A stretch of 64,000 nt of DNA from Psychrosphaera algicola (GCF_028401425.1 NZ_JAQOMS010000002.1:1984001-2048000), one strand, 5' to 3'. Positions 1 through 10,347 are shown, numbered from the stretch's first letter. Notes: generated by a model from the sequence alone, not told the origin. Made by a program: numbers and translations.

Positions 1-121
1 TGCCCTCTAAAGACAAAGTTAATTCTGACCGAAATCCTTTAAATCGCATGAGCACCCTACTAATTCCCTATTATTGCCCATAGATTAGATCAAATTTCCA
101 ATAGTCGCCACTGGTTTAATG
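1..121. other. Sequence downstream of ntrC, no gene seen
   Basis: This short stretch follows the stop codon of ntrC on the minus strand. I see no convincing open reading frame, hairpin or repeat in it. Confidence 0.5.
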
Positions 122-1530
122 CTAACCCATATTTAATTCTTGCATCTTTCTGGTTATGGTATTACGCCCCCAACCGATACGTTTCGCCGCTTCTTGTTTG
201 TGGCCACGCGTATGACGCAATGCAATATCAATTAGAGCCCGTTCAAAAGCGGCCTGAGCATCCTTGATAATGTCTGATTCACCTTCGCCTAATCGCTTAT
301 CTAACCAAGATTCAAAACTCGACACCCAGTCATCAGCTACCGCGGATGGATCTTTAGCCGTTTTAGAGGTGCTCGTTGCCGTTAACATTTCCGGTGGTAA
401 ATCATCCATAATGATCTCTTTACCACTCGCCATTACGGTCAACCAACGACAGGTATTTTCAAGTTGGCGAACGTTACCCGGCCAAGTGTATTGCGATAAA
501 AACTCTGCCGCATTTTTGGACAACATTTTGGCGTCAACAGCCAGCTCTTTGGCGGCCTTGAACAAGAAATGTTCACACAATTGTGGGATATCTTCTTTCC
601 TATCTCGAAGCGCTGGAATGTGAATTCTGATGACATTTAAACGATGAAACAAATCTTCCCTAAATTTGCCTTGGTCCACCAAGTTTTCCAAATTTTGGTG
701 GGTCGCAGCGACAATTCGAACATCAACAGAAACCGGCTCGTGACCACCGACTCGATAAAATTGACCATCGGCGAGTACACGTAATAGTCGAGTTTGGATG
801 TCCAATGGCATATCGCCAATTTCGTCCAAAAATAAGGTTCCGCCATTGGCTTGTTCAAATCGGCCTTTTCGTGCAGCTGCTGCCCCGTAAAGGCTCCTTT
901 TTCATGGCCAAACAATTCTGATTCAATAAGATCTTTTGGAATTGCAGCCATATTCAAGGCAACAAACGTTTGTTCTTTTCGTGGGCTGTGTTTATGCAAC
1001 GCGTGGGCGACAAGTTCTTTACCCGTTCCCGACTGACCATTGATTAAAACGCTTACGCTAGAGCGTGACAATCGCCCTATCGCGCGAAACACTTCCTGCA
1101 TCGCTGGGGCTTCACCAATAATCTCAGACGCTGGCTTTTGTTTTACTTTCAGTTTACCGCTGCGCTTTTTACCATGTTCAATCGCACGGCGGGTCAAATT
1201 AACCGCTTCGTCAATATCAAAAGGCTTTGGAAGATATTCAAATGCGCCCTGTTGATACGCGTTTACCGCACTATCTAAATCAGAGTGCGCCGTCATGATG
1301 ATAATTGGCAGTTGCGGGTGACTGGCCTGCATTTTATCCAATAGCTCCATACCGTCCATCTCTGGCATTCTGATGTCCGATATAATCGCTTCTGGTTCAT
1401 CATATTCAAGTCGTTGCAACATCATAGTTGCAGAGGCAAAAGATTCGACTTCAAATCCATCTTGTGTAAGCGCTTTTTCCAAGACCCAACGAATTGAGTT
1501 ATCGTCATCTACTATCCAAACTCTACTCAT
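122..1530 (-). CDS. ntrC: Nitrogen regulation response regulator NtrC (frameshifted)
   Basis: NtrC is the sigma-54 activator that, when phosphorylated by NtrB, switches on glnA and other nitrogen genes. The N-terminal receiver domain shows the acidic pocket near residues 8-10 and the phospho-acceptor Asp in ISDIRMPEMDG (about residue 52). The AAA+ domain follows, with Walker A GQSGTGKE and the sigma-54-contacting GAFTG loop, then a C-terminal Fis-type helix-turn-helix ending RNTITRKMQEL. The rebuilt length of about 469 residues matches the family. The reading frame breaks just after GAFTG, where a run of four C (plus-strand 883-886) seems to lack one base; adding it restores the conserved reading. 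The start codon overlaps the ntrB stop by one base (TAATG), so the two are translationally coupled. Confidence 0.95.
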
Positions 1531-2643
1531 TATTTACTTCCTTCATTGTCTTGTATTACAGGGATAAAAATCGAAAATGCTGTTTGTCCGGGCCAACTAT
1601 CTACTTCTATTGTGCCTTGGTGTTGGTCGATTAACGTTTGTGAAATAGACAAACCTAAACCATTGCCATCTGACTTGTTGGTCACCATCGGATAAAAAAT
1701 TGTACTTCTTAGTTCATCGCTAATGCCTTAGCCCATTATCAACAATGGAAATTTTCAGGACTTGTTTAAAACGCTTGCCATGCATAACTTTAGAACCCGC
1801 AAATCGTGTTCTCATGGTCAATAGCGGTTCGAAATTTGCTGGTTGATTAGCGGCGTATTCTAGTAAAGACTGAATGCCATTTTTGACTATGTTCAAAACC
1901 GCCTGCTCTAGTTGGCTAGGGTCAAAAACGGTGACCGGTAAACTAGGATCATAATCACGGTAAACTGTAATAAACTCAGGTTTGTCCAGCTTAACCAAAT
2001 TATAGACTCGCTCTAATACAATATGGATATTATTGGCTTCACGTTTAGGCGGGGTGTTTGGACCTAATAATCGGTCCACTAAGTCTCGCAATCGGTCTGA
2101 TTGCTCTATAATCAACTGAGTGAATTCTTTTAGCTCTTCGGACTCCAGACTTCGGCTTAATAATTGAGCTGCACCACGAATACCACCGAGTGGATTTTTA
2201 ATTTCATGGGCGAGTCCCCGAATTAGATGTCGGGAAGCACTAATATGGTGCTTTTGAGTATTTTCTTGGCTTATTTTACGCAAATTTTCATTTTGACGAA
2301 CTTGAAGCAGACATAACGTCTCCCCTTCAACCATCGCCTGATCAGCGCTGACTTCGACTATTGAATGACGTCCATCAGGAAATACGACTTCAACCTCATT
2401 ATCTGCAAAACTGCGACCGTTATCCCACAACTCAGCCAACAAAGCCTTTGGAAATGTATGATATATGAGTATTTTAAAAAATATTTGTCCCTGTAATTTG
2501 CGTATACTTTGCCCAAACAACATGGCTGCAGAATCGTTACAGAATTTAATTTTGCCGCTGCGGTCGAGTAAAAACACCGAAGAACTTAACTGTTCTAAAA
2601 TTTGTTGGCTAACACTAGGGTTAGACGACGTTGGTTCGTTCAT
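1530..2643 (-). CDS. ntrB: Nitrogen regulation sensor histidine kinase NtrB (frameshifted)
   Basis: NtrB is the cytoplasmic kinase/phosphatase of NtrC, itself controlled by PII proteins. An N-terminal PAS region (about residues 10-110) is followed by the H box GLAHEIKNPLGG with the phosphorylated His, then the HATPase domain with an N box near IVKNGIQSLLE. The frame breaks in the G1 box after IVDNG (around 1725): one extra base, probably in an AA pair. After correction the protein continues through the glycine-rich G2 region GNGLGLS to the stop at 1530-1532. I chose the Met beginning MNEPTSSNPS because upstream residues are not NtrB-like; a longer form starting 22 codons earlier is possible. 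Rebuilt length is about 370 residues against roughly 350 in E. coli. Confidence 0.93.
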
Positions 2644-2729
2644 GGAAAAATCCGCACCGATATAGTGCATAGGTTTATTGAGTTTAGCCGTAAACTGGCT
2701 TTTTCTCAAATATCATTGCACCGATTTGG

Positions 2730-3253
2730 TTAATTAACCGATGCTCTATGCAAATAAACTGTTATTGGCTTACTTACTGCAATAACCTTGCCTGAATCGT
2801 TCCAAACTTCTAACTGAACACGGTGTTCACCGCGATCAACGTCACGTAAGATGAATACAGCTGACTTTTGAGGGCCTGCGACCTTCTTGTCGTCGAATTT
2901 GAGAACTACGCTCATACCACGCTTAAAGGATGGTTTAATCAAGCCATTGATATACAGCGAGCCAGTGTTATCTCTTATCGTGTCTTGATCAAGCGGTTTA
3001 ACGATGTCGATTGAAACAACATCTAGGAGATCTTCTTTTGTTGTATCGCCACTAATTATTGAGGCGTCAACAGATTGGATAATATTGGGGGTTTTTGAAA
3101 CATCTATCGTATCTGATTTAACATTAGGTTTTGGAGAATCAGAAAACACAAGTACGCCTTCAGCATTACGCCAAACGTATATTTTTTCTTGTCTGCTGCT
3201 AGTGAATTAGTACTTATTAATACTAGAATTAGCAGTATTACGAACTTCCCCAT
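2730..3253 (-). CDS. DUF4124 domain secreted protein (frameshifted)
   Basis: This is a small exported protein of unknown function of the type often found between glnA and ntrB in Alteromonadales. The corrected N terminus has a signal peptide (MGKFVILLILVLISTNSLAA) followed by the YVWRNAEGVLVFSDSP stretch typical of DUF4124. The C-terminal half looks like an all-beta domain. The frame is broken directly after the signal peptide at a run of six A on the coding strand (plus-strand 3182-3187). The start at 3253 is chosen because only the corrected frame joins a signal peptide to the conserved domain. It lies on the same strand as glnA and ntrBC and is probably co-transcribed by read-through. The family assignment comes from memory of the domain and is good but not checked. 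Confidence 0.72.
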
Positions 3254-3315
3254 GTTCTCTCATATCAAATAATAGACGTTAGACATAATCTAGCGAATTT
3301 TTAACTTTTTGGCTA

Positions 3316-3344
3316 CAAAAAAGCCCACTCATGCGAGTGGGCTT
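3316..3344 (-). terminator. Rho-independent terminator of glnA
   Basis: On the minus strand a perfect 10-bp stem (AAGCCCACTC with its complement, four-base loop) is followed directly by six T. It lies 38 bp after the glnA stop codon, so most glnA transcripts should end here and ntrBC would receive only read-through or their own promoter. Confidence 0.9.
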
Positions 3345-3381
3345 AGATCTAATTTATTAATTTAAGTGAATTAAATTAATA

Positions 3382-4788
3382 TTAGCAGCTGTAGTACATT
3401 TCAAACTCAATTGGATGAGTTGTCATGTTAAGTTTTTCAACTTCAGCACGTTTTAATTCAATGTAAGCATCGATAGTGTCGTCTGTGAAAACACCACCAG
3501 CTTTTAAGAATTCACGGTCAGCACTTAGTTCATCAAGAGCTTCTTCTAAAGAAGATGCAACTTGTGGGATCGCTGCTGCTTCTTCAGCTGGTAAGTCATA
3601 CAAGTCTTTATCCATAGCATCGCTAAGGTGGATCTTGTTTTTGATACCGTCAAGACCAGCCATCAACAACGCAGTAAATGCTAAGTAAGGATTCGATGAC
3701 GGGTCAGGGAAACGTACTTCAATACGACGTGCTTTTGGTGAAGGTACTACTGGGATACGAATAGATGCAGAACGGTTACGTGCAGAGTATGCCAACATTA
3801 CCGGAGCTTCGAATCCAGGGACCAAACGCTTGTAAGAGTTAGTAGAAGCATTGGTAAACGCGTTAATCGCTTTAGCGTGCTTAATTACGCCACCGATATA
3901 GTAAAGCGCAGTTTCAGAAAGGCCGCCATACTTGTCACCAGCAAATAAGTTTTCGCCGTTTTTAACAAGTGATTGGTGAACGTGCATACCAGTACCGTTA
4001 TCGCCAACAATTGGCTTAGGCATGAATGTCGCTGTTTTTCCATATGCATGCGCCATGTTATGAACAACATACTTATAGATTTGAACTTCGTCAGCTTTGT
4101 TAACGATAGTATTAAAACGACAAGCGATTTCATTTTGACCAGCTGTAGCAACTTCGTGGTGATGTGCTTCAACTACTAAGCCCATTTCTTCCATTACTAA
4201 ACAAGTCGCTGAACGCCAATCGTGTGAAGAGTCAACAGGTGCTACTGGGAAGTAACCGCCTTTAACGCCAGGACGATGTCCTTTGTTACCATCTTCATAA
4301 GACTTATCTGAGTTCCATGCCGCTTCTTCAGCGTCAATTTTATAAGAAGAACCAGACATGTCAGTTTTAAATTTAACATCGTCAAATACGAAGAATTCAG
4401 GTTCTGGACCAACTAATACTTCATCAGCAATGCCTTCAGCACGCATATAAGCTTCTGCGCGTTTAGCAACAGAACGAGGGTCACGTTCGTAACCTTGGCC
4501 AGTACTAGGTTCGATTACGTCACAACGAATGTTTAACGTAGTCTCTTCTGTGAATGGGTCTAAAACAACTGATTCAGCATCAGGCATAAGAACCATGTCT
4601 GATTCATTAATACCCTTCCATCCTGAAATTGAAGAACCGTCAAACATTTTGCCGTCTTCAAAGAAGTCTTCGTCAATTTGATGATAAGGCACAGTGATGT
4701 GTTGCTCTTTACCTATAGTGTCAGTGAAACGTAAGTCAATAAATTTAACTTCGCTCTCTTTGATTAGGTTTAAAACCGTTTGAGACAT
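3382..4788 (-). CDS. glnA: Glutamine synthetase type I
   Basis: GlnA joins ammonia to glutamate using ATP and is the main ammonia-assimilating enzyme under nitrogen limitation. The 468-residue reading frame is intact and matches the family length (469 in E. coli). Visible signatures are the beta-grasp start KFIDLRFTDT, DGSSISGW, the ATP region KPIVGDNGTGMHVHQS, NRSASIRIP, and the adenylylated Tyr in KDLYDLPAEE. The start at 4788 gives MSQTVLNLIKES and has a good ribosome binding site (GGAG about 7 bases upstream); a 15-codon extension is open but unlike the family. A sigma-54 promoter and NtrC boxes lie upstream and a terminator downstream. This is one of the few fully intact genes in the first 14 kb. 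Confidence 0.98.
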   Translation of the reverse strand: MSQTVLNLIKESEVKFIDLRFTDTIGKEQHITVPYHQIDEDFFEDGKMFDGSSISGWKGINESDMVLMPDAESVVLDPFTEETTLNIRCDVIEPSTGQGYERDPRSVAKRAEAYMRAEGIADEVLVGPEPEFFVFDDVKFKTDMSGSSYKIDAEEAAWNSDKSYEDGNKGHRPGVKGGYFPVAPVDSSHDWRSATCLVMEEMGLVVEAHHHEVATAGQNEIACRFNTIVNKADEVQIYKYVVHNMAHAYGKTATFMPKPIVGDNGTGMHVHQSLVKNGENLFAGDKYGGLSETALYYIGGVIKHAKAINAFTNASTNSYKRLVPGFEAPVMLAYSARNRSASIRIPVVPSPKARRIEVRFPDPSSNPYLAFTALLMAGLDGIKNKIHLSDAMDKDLYDLPAEEAAAIPQVASSLEEALDELSADREFLKAGGVFTDDTIDAYIELKRAEVEKLNMTTHPIEFEMYYSC

Positions 4789-4850
4789 TGTTTTCTCCAA
4801 GTTAAAAAATATTTTTCGAGCCCTTTGGCTCATTTAAGTGCATAAGGCAA

Positions 4851-4866
4851 AGCCAAATTCATGCCA
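4851..4866 (-). promoter_or_regulatory. Sigma-54 promoter of glnA
   Basis: Read on the minus strand the site is TGGCATGAATTTGGCT, which fits the sigma-54 consensus TGGCACGNNNNTTGCW at all but two defined positions and keeps the invariant GG and GC with the correct spacing. Transcription would begin near 4840, giving a leader of roughly 50 bases before the glnA ATG. Confidence 0.85.
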
Positions 4867-4928
4867 TCAAATTTTAGTTATACAATACAATGAGTTACAT
4901 ATTAACCCTGCGCTTCCACCGATAACAC

Positions 4929-4967
4929 TGCACCACAATGGTTCAAAATACGCACCAACATGAGACT
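4929..4967 (-). promoter_or_regulatory. Two NtrC-binding sites upstream of glnA
   Basis: The first site (4929-4945) reads TGCACCACAATGGTTCA and matches the dyad TGCAC-N7-GTGCA at 9 of 10 defined positions. The second (4951-4967) begins CGCACCAACATG and keeps only one good half-site. They lie 22 bp apart, two helical turns, and about 60-100 bp upstream of the sigma-54 promoter, the usual arrangement for cooperative NtrC binding. A further half-site TGCACCA occurs near 5252. Confidence 0.7.
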
Positions 4968-5201
4968 AATCAATAGAAAGCAACAATGAGTGTAATTTAG
5001 TTGTTACATTTTGTCCGCGATTTTCGTTATTTTTTACATATAACGTAGTTCAGTTCCTTCTTAGATCCAAAAAAGACCTAATTTGAAATAACCAAAGTTG
5101 AATTAGAGTACCGCTACTACTAATGCAACAACCTAAATTACAGCAGTTTAGCAATAACACAATGCAGTAATGAAAATTAACTCACTTTTTGAGATAGCTA
5201 T

Positions 5202-5223
5202 CTACTTACAGGTCTGTAAGTAG
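5202..5223. repeat. Perfect 22-bp palindrome related to the 53-bp repeat
   Basis: CTACTTACAGG followed by its exact reverse complement forms a perfect palindrome. Its core (ACTTACAGG...GTAAGTA) is shared with the first hairpin of the 53-bp tandem repeat at 13971-14210, but here the loop lacks GGA. It sits between the glnA control region and the end of the phosphoribulokinase gene. It may be a regulator-binding site, a transcript-ending hairpin or a dispersed repeat. Confidence 0.6.
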
Positions 5224-5281
5224 CGTTCAAAATTGAATTCCAAAATACAACTGCACCATTTTGAGGCGATGGGCATTTTGG

Positions 5282-6185
5282 CTATTTTTTACTGTCGATC
5301 CAGTCTAGTTGACCAATGAGTTTACGGCGGCTGAAAATTAGATTTTCAATTAATGGTGTTAATATAAGCTCCAATGCCAACCCCATCTTCCCACCCGGGA
5401 CAACAATTGTATTGATTCGACTCATAAAAGAGCCGTCGATCATTTGTAATAAATATGGAAAATCAACATTAGGCACATCTCGGAAACGGATCACCACAAA
5501 ACTTTCATCTAGTGACGGAATGTCTTTGGCACTAAATGGATTCGAAGTATCAACAGTAGGAACCCGTTGAAAGTTAATATTGGTTCTAGAAAACTGAGGG
5601 GTGATATGCGTGAAGTAGTCGTCCATGCTTCGGACGATGCTGCTCATTACAGCTTCGCGGCTGTGGCCTCGTTGGTTAGTGTCGCGAATTATTTTTTGGA
5701 TCCACTCCAAGTTAACAATAGGTACCATGCCGATTAACAAGTCGACATAATGGGCAACATTATGCTGTTCGGTAACCGCTCCGCCATGTAGACCTTCATA
5801 AAACAGACAATCTGTATTGGGTCTGAGTTCTTCCCATGGCGTAAATGTACTAAGGCATTTGATTATACGGAACGGCTTCATCAAATGAATGCAGGTACTT
5901 ACGAACATTGCCACTACCGGTTTCAGAATAACTTTTAAATAAGCTTTCTAATGCTCCAAAATCGTTAGCTTCAGACCCAAAATAAGAAATATGGCGGCCT
6001 TGTTCTTGCGCTTTTCTAATTTCCATTTCCATTTCTGCACGTGCATAGCGATGAAAACTATCCCCTTCCAAGATCGCAGCATCCACGTCCAAATTACGGA
6101 AAATGTGAGTAATAGCATTTGTGGTTGTTGTTGTGCCGGCTCCAGAGGAACCAGTTACTGCAATTATTGGGTGTTTAACTGACAT
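5282..6185 (-). CDS. prkB: Phosphoribulokinase-like protein PrkB (frameshifted)
   Basis: This is a member of the phosphoribulokinase/uridine kinase family as found in heterotrophic gammaproteobacteria, where its substrate is not settled. The P-loop is near the N terminus (GSSGAGTTT, residues 12-20), followed by EGDSFHRY and, in the C-terminal part, CLFYEGLHGG. The frame breaks around plus-strand 5852 after NQMP, where one extra base separates it from STFTPWEEL; the two parts join cleanly if it is removed. The rebuilt length of about 300 residues is close to the 289 of E. coli PrkB. It is transcribed toward glnA and diverges from the beta-propeller gene, with 110 bp between their starts. Confidence 0.92.
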
Positions 6186-6295
6186 AAATCTTTTTTCTTA
6201 GTTTTGAGACTAGATTGTTATAAAGTGATTATTCTAATTAATCAAGCTTAGCGCGCTGAACATTTTATGACAAAAACAATAATTAGGTCCCTAAA

Positions 6296-7174
6296 ATGAT
6301 AAAAAACCTAGGTAAATTTGCGTTATTGAGTATATCCACTTTTTTGCCAATAACGTATGCATCAACCGATATATTTGTTGCGCAGTTCGCAACTCATGGG
6401 CAAAAAACACACGTAGTGGAAATAGATAATATTACTCAGCGTCCTGGATATGACAATCAGCCTTATTTTGCAGACGACGGTTCTGGGGTTTATTACACAT
6501 CTCAATTGGCGCAACAAACAGACATTTTATTTTACAACTTGTCTTCAAAAACACTTACGAACATAACCAAGACATTAGATACCAGCGAATACTCACCGAC
6601 GCTTGTTCCTGAGTCAAACAACTTATCTTTTATTAAAGTTGAACCTGATAGTACACAGCGGTTATGGACATTAACATTGGGAAGTCAAAAACAAACGATT
6701 ATCAACAAAACAATCAAGCCTGTTGGATATCATGCTTGGGGTGCTGATAATGATTTGGCTCTGTTTGTATTGGGTGAGCCAATGACGTTGCAATATATTC
6801 AGTCACCAGAACAAGAAAACGCGAAGGTCATCGCTAATGAAATCGGCCGAGCCCTTCATTATAATGCCAAACATCAGGTGTTTAGTTTCACAACGGGTAC
6901 AAACAATGTACTTAATACCTTTTCAGCACAGACAGGAATTATCACTCAATACCTAGCTTTGCCTAAAGGAACGCAAGATTACACTTGGCTGAATTCAGAT
7001 CAGGTCATTGCGGCTATGGGAACTAAAATAATGGTTTGGTCGTTACGCACACCAAACCAAACATGGCAGCCTTTATTTGATTTTTCAAACCAGTGTCCAA
7101 CAAATATAACCCGATTAGCGGTAAATAAATCTGCTAGTAAACTTGCCTTTGTATGTGACGAGGAAACACAATAA
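6296..7174 (+). CDS. Periplasmic TolB-like beta-propeller protein
   Basis: The 292-residue protein begins with a signal peptide (cleavage probably after ITYAS, about residue 23) and then shows repeated blades of WD40-like/PD40 type, for example YDNQPYFADDGSGVYYTS and TSEYSPTLVPESNNLSFI, similar to the propeller of TolB and dipeptidyl peptidase IV N-terminal regions. No catalytic domain is visible, so it may bind a ligand or partner in the periplasm. Its stop overlaps the start of the MAPEG gene by one base, so the two are coupled. I do not know its specific role. Confidence 0.7.
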   Translation: MIKNLGKFALLSISTFLPITYASTDIFVAQFATHGQKTHVVEIDNITQRPGYDNQPYFADDGSGVYYTSQLAQQTDILFYNLSSKTLTNITKTLDTSEYSPTLVPESNNLSFIKVEPDSTQRLWTLTLGSQKQTIINKTIKPVGYHAWGADNDLALFVLGEPMTLQYIQSPEQENAKVIANEIGRALHYNAKHQVFSFTTGTNNVLNTFSAQTGIITQYLALPKGTQDYTWLNSDQVIAAMGTKIMVWSLRTPNQTWQPLFDFSNQCPTNITRLAVNKSASKLAFVCDEETQ

Positions 7175-7580
7175 TGAGTGAACTGCAGATTGTAATTTAT
7201 TGTTTGATCATATCGGTCATTTTACCATTTGTCGCTAAAGTTCCTTTAGCTCACGCTATGCGTCAGGTTGGTAGTGGTAATATCAGGGGCTACGATAATG
7301 AAGAACCCCGCAGCCAGCAAAAAAGCTTTCAGGTTTTGGCGCGCGTTGCTTAGCGGCCCATGAAAACAGTTTTGAAGCCATCATCATTTTTGCGCCAAGT
7401 GTGTTACTTGCCATAGCAACCGACAACCTCTCCCGGGACATTACGCTGCTTAGTTGTGGATTTATCGCTGCTCGTTGTTGCTATTTATTTTTCTACTGGG
7501 TCAATTGGGACAAACTGCGTTCATTAAGTTGGGGGATTGGGATGGGTTGTTGTATCGCCATCATGCTTCGTTGTTTGTAA
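7174..7580 (+). CDS. MAPEG-family membrane protein (frameshifted)
   Basis: This is a small inner-membrane protein of the MAPEG superfamily (membrane-associated proteins in eicosanoid and glutathione metabolism); bacterial members are mostly uncharacterised. The first transmembrane segment (residues 4-22) is followed by the loop RQVGSGNIRGYDNEEPR, then the typical LAAHENSFEA motif and three more hydrophobic segments. The frame breaks in a run of six A at 7319-7324, where one A is probably missing; the corrected protein has about 135 residues. It starts inside the stop codon of the beta-propeller gene (TAATG) and ends just before a bidirectional terminator. Confidence 0.8.
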
Positions 7581-7635
7581 TACTCATTCGATAATTGTCT
7601 GTTTGTTTTAAAACAGCCTTGCGAGTAACACAAAC

Positions 7636-7664
7636 AAAAACGCCTGCTTAATGCAGGCGTTTTA
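7636..7664. terminator. Bidirectional terminator between the MAPEG gene and purD
   Basis: AAAAACGCCTGC pairs with GCAGGCGTTTT across a short loop (TTAAT), with A and T tracts on both sides. It can end transcription of the plus-strand MAPEG gene and of minus-strand purD. Confidence 0.88.
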
Positions 7665-7691
7665 TTTTTCAATAAGACAAATTATTTAGTG

Positions 7692-8971
7692 TTATTGCTC
7701 ACGTGCTATCGCGCGATATGCAATGTCGTTGCGAAATTGAACGCCATCCCATTTTATTTGTTTTACCGCTTCGTAGGCTAAGGCCTGAGCTTCTGTAACT
7801 GTTTGACCTAACGCAGTTGCACATAATACGCGGCCACCAGCGGTAACAACGTCATTGCCGTTTAATTTGGTTCCAGCGTGAAACGTTTTTGAATCAGCCG
7901 TTGCAACAGGTACGCCAGTAATAACATCACCTTTATTATAAGAACCAGGGTAACCACCAGCGGCTAATACCACTCCAACAGCAGGTCTAGGGTCAAATTT
8001 AGCTTCTTTACCTGCTAATTCACCAGCAACCGCAGCCAAACATAACTCAACCATGTCAGACTGCATACGCATCATAATAGGTTGTGTTTCTGGGTCACCA
8101 AAACGGCAATTATATTCGATTACTTTTGGCGTACCGTCAGTATCGATCATTAATCCTGCATACAAGAAACCTGAGTATGGATGGCCTTCTTTCGCCATAC
8201 CTTCAACGGTTGGGTAAATCACTTCGTTCATAATGCGAGTATAAATTTCGTCGGTAACCACAGGTGCTGGTGAATAAGCGCCCATGCCACCCGTGTTAGG
8301 TCCAGCGTCATTATCAAATGCACGTTTATGATCTTGACTAGTTGCCATTGGCACAACATTTTTACCGTCGACCATAACAATAAAACTGGCTTCTTCACCC
8401 GTTAAAAACTCTTCGATAACAACTCGAGAACCGGCTTCACCAAATGCATTTCCAGCTAACATATCTTTAATCGCATCTTCAGCTTCTTGTAAAGTCATTG
8501 CAACAATGACACCTTTACCAGCTGCTAAGCCGTCGGCTTTTACGACAATTGGTGCGCCTTTTTCACGAACGTAAGCTATCGCTGGGTCGATTTCAGTGAA
8601 ATTAGCATAATCCCCTGTTGGGATATCATGACGAGCTAAAAAGTCTTTGGTGAACGCTTTTGAGCCTTCTAACTGAGCAGCGCCTTTTGACGGTCCGAAA
8701 ATTTTCAAACCAGCGGCTTGAAATTCGTCAACAACACCAATAACTAAAGGTGCTTCAGGACCAACAATCGTCAAATCGATAGATTTGTCTTTTGCAAATT
8801 GTAGTAACGCAGGTACGTCTTCTGCACCTATCGCAACATTTTCAAGTTTGTTTTCATTGGCTGTGCCGGCATTGCTAGGGCAACATAAACAATCTCTACG
8901 TTTGGATTTTGAGCCGCTTTCCACGCCAACGCGTGCTCACGACCACCACCACCGATAACTAGAATTTTCAT
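7692..8971 (-). CDS. purD: Phosphoribosylamine-glycine ligase PurD (frameshifted)
   Basis: PurD (GARS) makes glycinamide ribonucleotide from phosphoribosylamine, glycine and ATP, the second step of purine synthesis. The corrected N terminus reads MKILVIGGGGREHALAW, and the ATP-grasp core shows IVVKADGLAAGKGV, GPNTGGMGAYSPAP and EYNCRFGDPETQ. The frame breaks at a run of three C on the coding strand (plus-strand 8878-8880), before SNAGTANENK; one C is missing. Rebuilt length is about 426 residues (429 in E. coli). Unlike the common purHD operon, purH lies about 5.5 kb away on the opposite strand. Confidence 0.95.
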
Positions 8972-9230
8972 GGCTGTTTGCTACTCTGCTAAGTTCAAGA
9001 TAATTTTGGGCGGAAGTATAACACGATGAAATTATTTTTCTGCTGGAAATAAAGTGCTAAAAACAACTAATGTATAGCTAAAACCATGACTGAGCTTATT
9101 AGGGCGTTTAGATGGCGTAACTTGTCAATGTACCGAAATGTACCGAAAAAATGATTTTTATTTATGGCAAGCTTGCGGGGAACGAAGTAAGGAAGCAACT
9201 AGGGTCAATCTAGGTTATCAAAACAATAGT

Positions 9231-9250
9231 AAAAGGGGAGCGAACTCCCC
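9231..9250 (-). terminator. Terminator of the methyltransferase gene
   Basis: On the minus strand GGGGAG-TTCG-CTCCCC forms a 6-bp stem with a stable UUCG loop followed by TTTT. It starts about 10 bp after the stop codon of the gene at 9260. Confidence 0.85.
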
Positions 9251-9259
9251 ATTAACAAA

Positions 9260-10112
9260 TTAGTTTTTAACAAACTTTAATGTCATTCGATCGCTTTCGC
9301 CAATCATAGTGTATTTTTCTTTATCTTCATCACCAAGTGCCAAACGTGGTGGTAAAGTCCAAACTCCACGTGGGTGCTGCGCTGTATCTTTAGGATTCGC
9401 ATTTATTTCACTAGCCGCGGCTAATGTAAAGCCGGCTTTCTCAGCTGCTGCAATAACAAAGGACTGCTTGACGTACCCTGAACGCTTGTTTTCTTCCTGA
9501 TCTAAGTTTTCAGGTAAACGGTGATCTACAACACCTAAAACCCCACCTTTTTTCAGTGCTTTGTAAAATGCTTTAAACGCATTTTCAACACCTACATCAC
9601 CGTCACCCATATAGAAATTATGCACATTTCTAAAGGTTAAAACCATGTCTGCCGTCCCTTCTGGCACAATATCTAAGGCTTTAGTTTGGTGAAACTCAGT
9701 GACTTTGATCCCCGCATAAGCCGGATCGTTCATAATTTTTTATTAAATCCATCAATCGAACGCTGATAATAGCTAAGGTGCGCCATCAAACATATGGAAT
9801 CCAGCGGCGTAAAATTCTCCGTTTTGTTGTACTACCGGGTTAATAATAGATGTATACCAGCCACCACTAAGTGCCAGATTTCAACAACGGTCATGTCGTC
9901 ACGTAAACCAAAAAATTCCAGTGTTTGTTGTGGATGACGAAAAGCATCTCTCTCACTTGCTTGTTTTCTTGCATCACTCATAACAGCTTGGGTTATGGCT
10001 TCTTTAGACGCCGCTTGGTCACCGGTTATGGAGTCCATAACTGAAGAACACGACACAGATACTAGGCCTGCAAACAGACCAGCGAGTAATATTTTTTCTT
10101 GGCGAAAGTCAT
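9260..10112 (-). CDS. Lipoprotein-type SAM-dependent methyltransferase (four frameshifts)
   Basis: The C-terminal two thirds match class I SAM-dependent methyltransferases of the COG4798 type (predicted methyltransferases): VVEIW at strand 1, GGWYTSIINPVV, LDIVPEGTADMVLTFRNVHN and GGVLGVVDHRLP. The corrected N terminus is MTFAKKKILLAGLFAGLVSV followed by SCSS, a lipoprotein signal with a plausible lipobox, so the enzyme would sit outside the cytoplasm. Four breaks are needed to read it: six A (plus-strand 10092-10097), CC near 9874, CC near 9783 and six A (9736-9741), all but one a lost base. The rebuilt length is about 285 residues. The substrate is unknown. Export of a fold that needs cytosolic SAM is odd, though it recurs in this family. 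Confidence 0.7.
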
Positions 10113-10347
10113 TATTGTTTCCCTTAGTTAACTAATGCCTCCAGTGTAGACGTTTTTAGGGAAATATGACTATTGTTTTATCGGCTGTTACCTCCGGTTT
10201 AACTCAAATTCCAGAGACCAAATAGGTATTTGTGTCGGTATTTAATCACAGCTAGGCAACGAACCGTCCACACACATAAATATTATTGATAATGAGGACG
10301 TGCAAATGGAAAGGGAGAGTATGAATCATCAAAAAACACTACGTCGT

